Source: Streptomyces corallincola (GTDB lineage: Bacteria > Actinomycetota > Actinomycetes > Streptomycetales > Streptomycetaceae). From it: a stretch of 64,000 nucleotides of DNA. Both the position numbers and the translations under genes were made by a program. Where the stretch lies: the NCBI RefSeq assembly GCF_019104725.1, contig NZ_JAHRXF010000004.1, positions 1 to 64,000 of the forward strand, given 5' to 3'. The notes beneath the pieces were generated by a model, which did no database searches, was not told the origin of the DNA, and worked only from the letters and a program-made list of their open reading frames with translations. Positions 1 through 7,846 of the stretch are shown one piece after another; the stretch's first letter is position 1; the number at the start of each line of letters is the position of its first letter.

Positions 1-36
1 GAGGGGGGGGGGGGGGCGGGGGGGGGGGGGGGGGGG
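1..36. repeat. Poly-G tract at the window edge
   Basis: Positions 3-16 and 18-36 are unbroken runs of G, interrupted only by the C at 17. No comparable homopolymer occurs elsewhere in the window. It lies about 40 bp beyond the stop codon of the L,D-transpeptidase gene and is non-coding. It could be a G-quadruplex-prone tract or a sequencing/assembly artefact at a contig end; the sequence alone cannot separate these. Confidence 0.6.
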
Positions 37-76
37 TTGTTTCCCGGGGCGGCCACCGCCCGCGTCCGTCAGGACC

Positions 77-1345
77 TCACACGGCCGTCGGCCGCAGCCG
101 CGGGGTGTCCTGCGCCGGGGTGTCCGCCGTGTTGGTGCCGGTGCCGTTCAGAGCGCTGCCGGTGCGCCACTTCGCCCAGTCCAGATTCCAGTCGCCGAAG
201 CCGTTGCCGAACGGCTCCATCGTGTCGCCGTTGGAGTTGACGACCCGGACCACGTCGCCGGGGCGCACGTGGTCGAAGAACCACTCGGCGTTGGCGGTGC
301 TCATCCCGACGCAGCCGTGGCTGACGTTGGCGTACCCCTGGGAGCCGACCGACCAGGGCGCCGCGTGCACGTACTCCCCGGACCAGGTGACCCGTGTCGC
401 GTAGTAGACCGGCAGGTCGTAGGAGTCGGAGCTGCCCTCGGCGATGCCGACGGTGGTCCCGCGCATGCGTACGAAGGACTGCTTCTCCAGGACGACCTTG
501 ACGCCGTTGCGGGTCTCGAAGCCGGCCTTGCCGGTGGTGACCGGGATCTGCTCGACCTGCTGCCCGTTGCGGTAGAAGGTGAGCTGGTGGGCGGAGGCGT
601 CGGTGACGGCCTCGACGCGGTCGCCGGTGGTGATCCTCAGGTCCTTGGACTTGCCGCCCCACAGCCGGTCCCCGACCTTGACGCCGTCGAGGTTGGAGTG
701 CACCTGGACGGTGGCGTGGGCGGGCCAGTAGTCCTTGGGGCGGTAGTGCAGTTCCTTGTCGCTGACCCAGTACCAGGAGCCCTGCACCACCGGGGTGGAG
801 TCCACCCGCAGGGCGCGTTCCACCACGGCGCGCTGCGCCTTGTCCTTGACGGGCTCGCCGAGCATGGCGGTGACGGGCTGGCCGACGCCGTACTCCCCCG
901 CCTCGGGGCCGAAGGTGACGGCGAGCCGCTTGGTGGTGGCGGGCTTGGTGGTGTCGAAGACGATGACCTTACGGCCGGGGGCGCCGTCTTCGTCCTCGGT
1001 GCTCACCGCGACCGTGTAGTGGGCGTCGGCGGCCAGCGGGGAGGTGCTGTGCCAGCGGCTGCCGTCGGCGGAGAGTTCGCCCGCGACACGGCGGCCCGTG
1101 GCGTCCTGGGCGGTGACGTCCGTGATCCGGCCCTCGCCGCTCTTCGCGGTGATCTCCAGGGGCTTGTCCGGGTCGGCCGGTTTCCCCGCCTCGGTGGGGC
1201 CGCTGAACGAGATCTGGCCCGCCGCGTCGAACGGCTTGGCCGACAGGGGGTCGCCGTCCGCACCGCAGCCGGTGACACCGGCGCCGAGGGCGGTCACCAG
1301 CAGGGCGCAGCCGAGGACGGCGCGGGTCCGCGGGGTCTGATTCAT
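77..1345 (-). CDS. L,D-transpeptidase lipoprotein (Ig-like + YkuD domains)
   Basis: Predicted to make 3-3 peptidoglycan cross-links outside the membrane. The 422-residue product starts with a lipoprotein signal ending in a lipobox-like VTGCG near residue 27. Ig-like domains follow, and a C-terminal YkuD domain carries the catalytic motif SHGC with Cys345 and an upstream His in the same loop. Domain order matches actinobacterial Ldt enzymes. The ATG at 1345 has no Shine-Dalgarno, but TAGCTT (1352-1357, minus strand) lies exactly 6 nt upstream, implying a leaderless mRNA. An 18-bp perfect palindrome at 1386-1403 sits just upstream and may be an operator. The gene points away from ctaF and ends near the poly-G tract. 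Confidence 0.92.
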   Translation of the reverse strand: MNQTPRTRAVLGCALLVTALGAGVTGCGADGDPLSAKPFDAAGQISFSGPTEAGKPADPDKPLEITAKSGEGRITDVTAQDATGRRVAGELSADGSRWHSTSPLAADAHYTVAVSTEDEDGAPGRKVIVFDTTKPATTKRLAVTFGPEAGEYGVGQPVTAMLGEPVKDKAQRAVVERALRVDSTPVVQGSWYWVSDKELHYRPKDYWPAHATVQVHSNLDGVKVGDRLWGGKSKDLRITTGDRVEAVTDASAHQLTFYRNGQQVEQIPVTTGKAGFETRNGVKVVLEKQSFVRMRGTTVGIAEGSSDSYDLPVYYATRVTWSGEYVHAAPWSVGSQGYANVSHGCVGMSTANAEWFFDHVRPGDVVRVVNSNGDTMEPFGNGFGDWNLDWAKWRTGSALNGTGTNTADTPAQDTPRLRPTAV

Positions 1346-1385
1346 GTGATCAAGCTATGAGACGGAGACCTTACCGGCGCGGTAC

Positions 1386-1403
1386 GTACCTCGTACGAGG
1401 TAC
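1386..1403. promoter_or_regulatory. 18-bp perfect palindrome upstream of the L,D-transpeptidase
   Basis: GTACCTCGTACGAGGTAC is a perfect inverted repeat with no spacer. It lies 29-46 nt upstream of the putative -10 TAGCTT of the L,D-transpeptidase gene, overlapping or just above the -35 region. An adjoining GGTACGTACC (1381-1390) is also self-complementary. The position and symmetry suit a dimeric regulator; which one is unknown. Confidence 0.5.
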
Positions 1404-1423
1404 CGACACGGCGGCCGAACGCA

Positions 1424-1459
1424 CGAGCCCGGACCCTCCTGGCGGAGGGTCCGGGCTCG
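1424..1459. terminator. Perfect-stem terminator after ctaF
   Basis: A 16-bp perfect stem (1424-1439 with 1444-1459) closes a 4-nt loop TGGC, about 33 nt past the ctaF stop. There is no U-tract, as usual for Streptomyces hairpin terminators. It also insulates the divergent L,D-transpeptidase promoter from oxidase transcription. Confidence 0.8.
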
Positions 1460-1492
1460 CGGTGTGCGCCGTGCGTGTGGCCGGGTCGCGTG

Positions 1493-1891
1493 CTACTGGG
1501 TGCGGTTCTCACCGCGGTAGTACTCGAAGACCCAGCCCCACAGGCCGACCCCGATGACGGGGGCGGCGAAGTAGATCAGCCACCAGCCGATCGCGATGCT
1601 GAGGAAGGCGAGCGCGCCGCCGATGCCCAGCATGAGCGGCTGCCACGAGTGCGGGCTGAAGAAGCCCAGCTCGCCCGCGTCGTCCGCGACGTCGGCCTCC
1701 TTGTCGTCCTGCGCTCCGGCGTCCACCCGCCTGGCCGTGAAGCCCAGGTAGAAACCGATCATGATGCACAGGCCGAAGGCCAGGAAGAGAGCGGTGGTAC
1801 CGGCCGGCTCCTTCGACCAGACGCCGTAGACGGCCGCCATGATCAGGACGAAGAGGCTCAGCCAGACGAACATCCGGCCCTGGATCTTCAC
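1493..1891 (-). CDS. ctaF: Cytochrome c oxidase subunit 4 (actinobacterial type)
   Basis: Small membrane subunit of the aa3-type oxidase (complex IV). The 132-residue product starts [20 protein letters not shown], typical of actinobacterial CtaF, and has four hydrophobic segments with an acidic loop around residues 60-75. The ATG overlaps the ctaD stop codon by 4 nt (ATGA), so translation is probably coupled. It is the last gene of ctaC-ctaD-ctaF and is followed directly by a strong terminator. Confidence 0.93.
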   Translation of the reverse strand: MKIQGRMFVWLSLFVLIMAAVYGVWSKEPAGTTALFLAFGLCIMIGFYLGFTARRVDAGAQDDKEADVADDAGELGFFSPHSWQPLMLGIGGALAFLSIAIGWWLIYFAAPVIGVGLWGWVFEYYRGENRTQ

Positions 1892-3615
1892 TTGCCGACC
1901 TCCTTGGTGGCCGTCTTGGCGTCGCCGTGACCGGCGTGCTCAAGCTGCTCCAGGGCGGCGATCTCCGGGTGGTGCAGGTCGAACGCCGGGGATTCGCTGC
2001 GGATACGGGGCAGGGTGACGAAGTTGTGGCGCGGGGGCGGGCAGGAGGTCGCCCACTCCAGCGAACGGCCGTAGCCCCACGGGTCGTCCACCTCGACCGG
2101 CTTGCCGTACTTGGCCGTCTTCCAGACGTTGTAGAGGAACGGCAGGATCGACAGGCCGAGCAGGAACGAGCTGATCGTGGAGATCGTGTTCAGGGTGGTG
2201 AACCCGTCGGCCGCCAGGTAGTCGGCGTACCGGCGGGGCATGCCCTCGGCGCCCAGCCAGTGCTGGACCAGGAAGGTGCCGTGGAAGCCGATGAACAGCG
2301 TCCAGAACGTGATCTTGCCGAGCCGCTCGTCGAGCATCTTGCCGGTCCACTTCGGCCACCAGAAGTGGAAGCCGGAGAACATCGCGAACACGACGGTGCC
2401 GAACACCACGTAGTGGAAGTGCGCCACCACGAAGTACGAGTCGGAGACGTGGAAGTCCATCGGCGGCGAGGCCAGGATGACACCGGTCAGACCACCGAAG
2501 GTGAAGGTGATCAGGAAGCCGGTGGCCCAGAGCATCGGTGTCTCGAAGGACAGACTGCCCTTCCACATCGTGCCGATCCAGTTGAAGAACTTCACGCCGG
2601 TCGGGACCGCGATGAGGAACGTCATGAAGGAGAAGAACGGCAGGAGCACACCGCCGGTGACGTACATGTGGTGCGCCCACACGGTCACGGAGAGACCGGC
2701 GATGGAGATGGTGGCCGCGATCAGACCCATGTAGCCGAACATCGGCTTTCTGGAGAAGACCGGGATCACTTCACTGATGATGCCGAAGAACGGCAGGGCG
2801 ATGATGTACACCTCTGGATGGCCGAAGAACCAGAAGAGGTGTTGCCAGAGCAGGGCCCCGCCGTTGGCGGAGTCGAACACATGGGCACCGAACTTGCGGT
2901 CCGCCTCCAGGGCGAACAGCGCGGCGGCCAGCACCGGGAAGGCCAGCAGCACGAGCACACCGGTCAGCAGCACGTTCCACACGAAGATCGGCATGCGGAA
3001 CATCGTCATGCCGGGGGCGCGCATGCAGATGATGGTGGTGATGAAGTTGACCGAGCCGAGGATCGTGCCGAAGCCGGAGAAGGCCAGACCCATGATCCAC
3101 ATGTCGGCGCCGATGCCGGGGCTGCGGATCGCGTCCGACAGCGGGCTGTAGGCGAACCAGCCGAAGTCGGCCGCACCCTGCGGGGTGAGGAAGCCGCCCA
3201 CGGCGATGAGCGAGCCGAACAGGTAGAGCCAGTAGGCGAACATGTTCAGCCGCGGGAACGCCACGTCGGGCGCGCCGATCTGGAGCGGCATGATCCAGTT
3301 CGCGAAGCCCGCGAACAGCGGGGTGGCGAACATCAGCAGCATCACGGTGCCGTGCATCGTGAACGCCTGGTTGAACTGTTCGGCCGACATGATCTGCAGG
3401 CCCGGACGGGCCAGCTCGGCGCGCATCAGCAGCGCCATGACGCCGCCGATCAGGAAGAACGCGAACGACGTCGCCAGATAGAGCGTGCCGATCGTCTTGT
3501 GGTCGGTGGTCGTCAGCCACTTCACCACGACACTGCCGGGCTGCTTGCGCCGGACCGGGATCGCGCCCGGTTCCTCAGCGGCGGCGGCACCCTGAGGTTC
3601 GTTGAGGATGCTCAC
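1888..3615 (-). CDS. ctaD: Cytochrome c oxidase subunit I
   Basis: Catalytic haem-copper subunit that reduces O2 to water and pumps protons. The 575 residues contain twelve hydrophobic segments and all the signature ligands: FTMHGTVM (haem a His), [10 protein letters not shown] (CuB His and cross-linked Tyr), WAHHMY (two CuB His) and VVAHFHYVV (haem a3 and haem a His). The open frame extends upstream, but the GTG at 3615 is chosen because it overlaps the ctaC stop (GTGA) and gives the family's N-terminus. The gene is the middle cistron of ctaC-ctaD-ctaF. Confidence 0.97.
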   Translation of the reverse strand: MSILNEPQGAAAAEEPGAIPVRRKQPGSVVVKWLTTTDHKTIGTLYLATSFAFFLIGGVMALLMRAELARPGLQIMSAEQFNQAFTMHGTVMLLMFATPLFAGFANWIMPLQIGAPDVAFPRLNMFAYWLYLFGSLIAVGGFLTPQGAADFGWFAYSPLSDAIRSPGIGADMWIMGLAFSGFGTILGSVNFITTIICMRAPGMTMFRMPIFVWNVLLTGVLVLLAFPVLAAALFALEADRKFGAHVFDSANGGALLWQHLFWFFGHPEVYIIALPFFGIISEVIPVFSRKPMFGYMGLIAATISIAGLSVTVWAHHMYVTGGVLLPFFSFMTFLIAVPTGVKFFNWIGTMWKGSLSFETPMLWATGFLITFTFGGLTGVILASPPMDFHVSDSYFVVAHFHYVVFGTVVFAMFSGFHFWWPKWTGKMLDERLGKITFWTLFIGFHGTFLVQHWLGAEGMPRRYADYLAADGFTTLNTISTISSFLLGLSILPFLYNVWKTAKYGKPVEVDDPWGYGRSLEWATSCPPPRHNFVTLPRIRSESPAFDLHHPEIAALEQLEHAGHGDAKTATKEVGK

Positions 3616-4571
3616 AGGTTCTTCGTCTCCCGGTTCTTCTCGTGCGGCGTCTGCGCGATGCCGGCGGGAATGTAACCGGTCTGCCCCTTCTTGGCGAGGT
3701 CCTTGAGGTGCTGCTCGTAACGCTCCGGGGAGACGACCTTCACGTTGAACAGCATCCGGGAGTGATCGACACCGCACAGCTCGGCGCACTTGCCGAGGAA
3801 GGTGCCCTCGTGGTTCGGGGTCACCTGGAAGGCGTTGGTGTGACCCGGAATCACGTCCTGCTTCATCAGGAACGGCACCACCCAGAAGTCGTGGATGACG
3901 TCACGTGAGGTCAGGATGAAGCGGACCGTCTTGCCCTTGGGCAGCCACAGCGTCGGACCGGGGTTGCCGGTCTGCGGGTTCCGGGTGGCCGGGGTGCCGA
4001 CGTCGTAGACGCCGCCCGCGTTCGCCGGGAACTGGTCCTTGAACCGGGTGGGGATGGTGTCCAGGTTCGGGGCGGTCTTGGCGTCGCCCGTCGAACCCGG
4101 CACGTTCTCGATGTAGTTGAAGCCCCAGCTCCACTGGAAGCCGACCACGTTGACCGTGACGTCCGGCTTCTTTTCGAGGGAGAGGAGCTTCGACTCGTCC
4201 CGTGCGGTGAAGTAGAACAGCACCGCGATGATGATGATCGGGACCACCGTGTACAGGGCCTCGATGGGCATGTTGTACCGGGTCTGCGGAGGTACCTCGA
4301 CCTTGGTGCGGCTGCGCCGGTGGAACACGACGCTCCACAGGATCAGGCCCCACACCAGCACGCCGACGGCGAGCGCGGCAGCCCAGGACCCCTGCCACAG
4401 GGAGAGGACGCGGGGGGCCTCTTCCGTGGTGGGGGTGGGCATACCAAGGCGGGGGAAGTCCTTGTATGTGCAACCGGTAGCGGTCGCCAGGACCAGGCCC
4501 GCGGTCATTGCCTGCAGCAGCTTCCGCCGCATCGGGCGCCGCGGCGAGCGGTCGGAGCCGTTGGGACTCAC
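3612..4571 (-). CDS. ctaC: Cytochrome c oxidase subunit II
   Basis: CuA-bearing subunit that accepts electrons from the actinobacterial bcc complex. The 319-residue product has a lipoprotein-like signal (LATATGC around residue 32), two membrane helices, and an extracytoplasmic cupredoxin domain. The CuA site is intact: an upstream His in VIHDFW, then [15 protein letters not shown] at 4571 is chosen over longer in-frame starts because GGGAAGG lies 8-9 nt upstream and the product matches the family's usual start. It is the first gene of ctaCDF; a spaced inverted repeat at 4651-4679 lies about 80 nt upstream. Confidence 0.95.
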   Translation of the reverse strand: MSPNGSDRSPRRPMRRKLLQAMTAGLVLATATGCTYKDFPRLGMPTPTTEEAPRVLSLWQGSWAAALAVGVLVWGLILWSVVFHRRSRTKVEVPPQTRYNMPIEALYTVVPIIIIAVLFYFTARDESKLLSLEKKPDVTVNVVGFQWSWGFNYIENVPGSTGDAKTAPNLDTIPTRFKDQFPANAGGVYDVGTPATRNPQTGNPGPTLWLPKGKTVRFILTSRDVIHDFWVVPFLMKQDVIPGHTNAFQVTPNHEGTFLGKCAELCGVDHSRMLFNVKVVSPERYEQHLKDLAKKGQTGYIPAGIAQTPHEKNRETKNL

Positions 4572-4896
4572 GTAGCGCCTTCCCGAGAGTCTCGCCCGCG
4601 CTGTCGGCTGCGGCCTTCTCGCTGGTCGGTCGCCGCCCTGCGTCGGGCAGGGGTTTGGATGTTTATGCGGACCAAACCCTAGCCGACGCCCTCCGGGGGT
4701 TCGCGGGGAGGGGGGCATACGCGCCGCGGGTCAGCCCGAAGGGGTGGGTTTGGGCGGAGGACTCCCCGGATTCCCTCCCGACCTTGGCCGCTTTCCCCGG
4801 TCGGCGCGCGGGCGTTCGGGACCCGCGGGGTCCCCGGCGCGCGCGGAGGGCGGCCCTCCGCATGGTCCCGGCGGGGCGGAGAACTACCGTTGCCGG
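4572..4896. promoter_or_regulatory. Divergent ctaC / cysteine desulfurase intergenic region with a spaced inverted repeat
   Basis: This 325-bp gap holds the promoters of two divergent genes. GGGTTTGG (4651-4658) and CCAAACCC (4672-4679) form a perfect 8-bp inverted repeat around a 13-nt spacer. On the minus strand the spacer includes CATAAACAT, a possible -10 for ctaC, and TAGGGT overlaps the distal arm as another -10 candidate. The repeat could be an operator or a short mRNA hairpin. I see nothing else in the gap. Confidence 0.4.
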
Positions 4897-6282
4897 GTGC
4901 CCTACTTCGACGCCGCCTCCGGCGCTCCCCTGCATCCCGTGGCCCGTCAGGCCCTGTTGGCCGCCCTGGACGACGGCTGGGCCGACCCGGCGCGGCTGCA
5001 CCGGGAGGGCCGCCGGGCGCGGCTGCTGCTGGACGCGGCGCGCGAGGCGACGGCGGAGGCGGTGGGCTGCCGGGCCGACGAGGTGGTGTTCACACCGTCC
5101 GGGACCGCCGCCGTACACAGCGGCGCGGCGGGCGCGTTGGCCGGGCGGCGGCGCGTCGGACGCCACCTGATCGTGTCAGCGGTCGAACATTCCTCGGTAC
5201 TCCATTCGGCGGAGGCGTTCGAGGCGGCGGGGGGTACGGCGGTCCGGGTGCCGGTGGACCGGGCCGGGCGTGTCACCCCGTCGGCGTACGCGGAGGCCCT
5301 GCGCGCGGACACCGCGCTGGCGTGTCTTCAGTCCGCCAACCACGAGGTGGGGACGGTCCAGCCGGTCGCGGAGGTGGCCGAGGTGTGCCGGGCGGCGGGC
5401 GTGCCGCTGCTGGTGGACGCGGCCCAGTCGCTGGGCTGGGGGCCGGTGGAGGGCGCCTGGTCCCTGCTGGCGGCGAGCGCGCACAAGTGGGGCGGGCCGC
5501 CCGGTGTGGGGGTGCTGGTGGTGCGCAAGGGGGTCCGGTTCGCGCCCCCCGGCCCGCTGGACGAACGGGAGTCGGGCCGGGCGCCGGGCTTCCCGAACCT
5601 TCCGGCGGTGGTCGCCGCCGCCGCGTCGCTGCGGGCGGTGCGCGCGGAGGCGGCCCAGGAGGCGGTACGGCTGCGGGAGCTGACGGAGCGGCTCCGGGCG
5701 CGGGTGCCGCTGCTGGTGCCGGACGCGGTGGTGGTCGGCGATCCGGAGCACCGGCTGCCCGGCATCGTCACCTTCTCCTGTCTGCACGTGGACGGGGAGG
5801 CGCTGCTGCACGCCCTGGACCGGGCGGGGTTCTCGGTGTCCTCCGGGTCGTCCTGCACGAGCAGCACCCTGACGCCGAGCCATGTCCTGAAGGCGATGGG
5901 GGTGCTGAGCGAGGGCAATGTGCGGGTGTCGCTGCCGCCGGGGACGAGCGGTGAGGACGTGGACCGGTTCCTCGCGGTGCTGCCGGACGCGGTGGCGGGG
6001 GTGCGGGCGCGGCTCGCGGGCGCGGACGTCCCGGCCCCGGTGACGGAGCCGGGTCCGGCGGGGCTGGTGGTGGACTCCCTGGGCAAGCGGTGCCCGATCC
6101 CGGTCATCGAGCTGGCCCGGGTGTTCCCGGAGGTCCCGGTGGGCTCCACGGTGCGGGTCCTCGCGGACGACGAGGCGGCCCGGCTGGACATCCCGGCGTG
6201 GTGCGCGATGCGGGGCCAGGAGTACGTGGGCGAGGAGGCGGCGGAGCGGGGCGCGGTGTACGTGGTGCGGCGGGTGAGCTGA
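4897..6282 (+). CDS. Cysteine desulfurase fused to a TusA sulfurtransferase domain
   Basis: Predicted to take sulfur from L-cysteine and pass it internally to a TusA-like carrier. Residues 1-360 are a class V PLP enzyme (NifS/IscS-like): the Schiff-base lysine is K197 in SAHKWGG and the persulfide cysteine is C320 in SSGSSCTSS. Residues about 388-461 are a TusA domain with the CPxP motif CPIP at C399. Known TusA proteins receive sulfane sulfur from IscS for tRNA thiolation and other uses, so the fusion joins donor and acceptor. GTG 4897 follows a GCGGAG ribosome site; the frame runs further upstream without a better start. The final acceptor is unknown. Confidence 0.88.
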   Translation: MPYFDAASGAPLHPVARQALLAALDDGWADPARLHREGRRARLLLDAAREATAEAVGCRADEVVFTPSGTAAVHSGAAGALAGRRRVGRHLIVSAVEHSSVLHSAEAFEAAGGTAVRVPVDRAGRVTPSAYAEALRADTALACLQSANHEVGTVQPVAEVAEVCRAAGVPLLVDAAQSLGWGPVEGAWSLLAASAHKWGGPPGVGVLVVRKGVRFAPPGPLDERESGRAPGFPNLPAVVAAAASLRAVRAEAAQEAVRLRELTERLRARVPLLVPDAVVVGDPEHRLPGIVTFSCLHVDGEALLHALDRAGFSVSSGSSCTSSTLTPSHVLKAMGVLSEGNVRVSLPPGTSGEDVDRFLAVLPDAVAGVRARLAGADVPAPVTEPGPAGLVVDSLGKRCPIPVIELARVFPEVPVGSTVRVLADDEAARLDIPAWCAMRGQEYVGEEAAERGAVYVVRRVS

Positions 6283-6311
6283 CGGGGCGACCGGCCGCCG
6301 GGGTGCGGGTG

Positions 6312-6341
6312 CGGGTGCGGAACCCGCGGGTCCCGCACCCG
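6312..6341. terminator. Bidirectional terminator between convergent genes
   Basis: CGGGTGCGG (6312-6320) pairs with CCGCACCCG (6333-6341), between the cysteine desulfurase stop and the kinase stop. The left arm ends a threefold repeat of GGGTGC. Confidence 0.65.
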
Positions 6342-6349
6342 GCGCCGGG

Positions 6350-7324
6350 TCAGCCGAGGTGGACGCGGACCTCGTCGGCGGCGTCGTCGCCGTACGCCTT
6401 GGTGAAGCGGTCCATGAAGTGGCCGCGGCTGAGGCGGTACTCCTGGGTGCCGACGGTCTCGATGACGAGGGTGGCGAGCATGCAGCCGATCTGCGCGGCG
6501 CGCTGGAGGGTGACGCCCCAGGCGAGCCCGGAGAGGAACCCGGCGCGGAACGCGTCGCCGACACCGGTCGGGTCGGCCTTGCGGTCCTCCTCGGCGCAGC
6601 CGACCTCGATCGGGTCCTCGCCGCTGCGCTCGATGCGGACACCGCGCGAGCCGAGGGTGGTGACCCGGTGTCCGACGCGGGAGAGGATCTCGGCGTCGGT
6701 CCAGCCGGTCTTGGCCTCGATGAGCCCCTTCTCGTACTCGTTGGAGAAGAGGTAGGTCGCCCCGTCCAGCAGTATCCGGATCTCCTCGCCCTCCATGCGG
6801 GCGATCTGCTGGGAGAAGTCGGCGGCGAACGGGATGGCGCGCGAGCGGCACTCCTCGGTGTGCCGGAGCATCGCCTCGGGGTCGTCGGCGCCGATCAGGA
6901 CGAGGTCGAGGCCGCCGACGCGGTCCGCGACCGTCTTCAGCTCGATCTGCCGGGCCTCGCTCATCGCGCCCGTGTAAAAGGAGCCGATCTGGTTGTGGTC
7001 GGCGTCCGTGGTGCACACGAAGCGGGCGGTGTGCAGGGTCTCGGAGATGCGCACCGACTCGGTGTCCACGCCGTGCCGGTCCAGCCAGGCGCGGTACTCG
7101 TCGAAGTCGAACCCGGCCGCGCCGACCAGGATCGGGCGGGTGCCGAGCTGGCCCATGCCGAAGGCGATGTTCGCGCCGACACCGCCCCGGCGCACGTCCA
7201 GGTTGTCCACCAGGAACGACAGCGAGACCGTGTGGAGCTGGTCTGCGACGAACTGGTCGGCGAACCGGCCGGGGAAGGTCATGAGGTGGTCGGTGGCGAT
7301 GGAGCCGGTGACTGCGATGCGCAC
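6350..7324 (-). CDS. PfkB-family carbohydrate kinase, adenosine-kinase-like
   Basis: A 324-residue ribokinase-fold enzyme. It has the N-terminal substrate segment VDNLDVRRGGVGANIAFGMG and the C-terminal PfkB signature DPTGVGDAF (residues 251-259), where D257 is the catalytic base and GVGD the anion hole. Length and sequence style resemble mycobacterial adenosine kinase (AdoK), which in Mycobacterium also lies near ctaC. I therefore favour a nucleoside substrate, but sugar specificity cannot be read from sequence. The gene is transcribed alone and convergent to the cysteine desulfurase. Confidence 0.88.
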   Translation of the reverse strand: MRIAVTGSIATDHLMTFPGRFADQFVADQLHTVSLSFLVDNLDVRRGGVGANIAFGMGQLGTRPILVGAAGFDFDEYRAWLDRHGVDTESVRISETLHTARFVCTTDADHNQIGSFYTGAMSEARQIELKTVADRVGGLDLVLIGADDPEAMLRHTEECRSRAIPFAADFSQQIARMEGEEIRILLDGATYLFSNEYEKGLIEAKTGWTDAEILSRVGHRVTTLGSRGVRIERSGEDPIEVGCAEEDRKADPTGVGDAFRAGFLSGLAWGVTLQRAAQIGCMLATLVIETVGTQEYRLSRGHFMDRFTKAYGDDAADEVRVHLG

Positions 7325-7464
7325 GAGGGCGTTCTCCTGCGGGGGAGGCGGATTGACAGTTCACGCTACCCGCTCGGCGCGGCTCCCCGAAGCCCGACGC
7401 GGGCCGGGCCCTGCTCGGGCGCCGGCCGGGTGCCGGCCGGACGATGGCGGGGTGCGGCGGCAAA

Positions 7465-7480
7465 ACTACCCGATAGTAGC
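7465..7480. promoter_or_regulatory. ACTACC...GTAG inverted-repeat motif
   Basis: ACTACCCGATAGTAGC lies between the divergent kinase gene and the small ORF at 7519. CTAC and GTAG form the arms. It matches 12 of 16 bases with the motif at 50799-50814, suggesting a shared regulator. The form resembles TetR-family operators. Confidence 0.35.
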
Positions 7481-7518
7481 TCTTTCTTCGCGCCCGCCCG
7501 CGTGCCTACGGTGCCGTC

Positions 7519-7725
7519 ATGACGAACCTCGACGCCCGTACGCCCGCTCCGGCCGATCTGGAGGGCGATCTCGCCTCGCTGCGCGGTGACTGCGCCCGGA
7601 TGGCACCCCGCTGGCCGTCCCGCCACGACCGGGAGACCGCCGGGTCACCGGCGCCGCTCACCGGGGTGACGGTGCCGGACCGGTCGGCGCGGCTGCTGGA
7701 CTCGATGTCCGACTACGGCGACTGA
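7519..7725 (+). CDS. Small hypothetical protein (68 aa)
   Basis: I do not recognise this 68-residue acidic product, and it has no hydrophobic segment or known motif. Support comes from context. It fills an otherwise empty gap between divergent neighbours, has streptomycete GC3 use, and its ATG lies 6 nt after TACGGT (7507-7512). That is the leaderless spacing seen at many genes here. It ends about 120 nt before the next gene on the same strand. It may be a spurious ORF, but the promoter placement argues otherwise. Confidence 0.55.
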   Translation: MTNLDARTPAPADLEGDLASLRGDCARMAPRWPSRHDRETAGSPAPLTGVTVPDRSARLLDSMSDYGD

Positions 7726-7846
7726 GCAGCGCGGGAACCTCACGAGGGCCCCCGGGGAGCCCGGGGGAACCGCTCGCCCGTCCGGCACGTCCCAACTCCG
7801 TCCCCCGCGTGGGGGCGTGGGACACGACGCGGTGAGGAGCGATGCG

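Noticed and set aside
1927..3675. A 582-codon plus-strand open frame opposite ctaD
   Set aside because: Composition is dominated by Glu, Arg, Gly and His with no family resemblance, while the opposite strand encodes an intact oxidase subunit.
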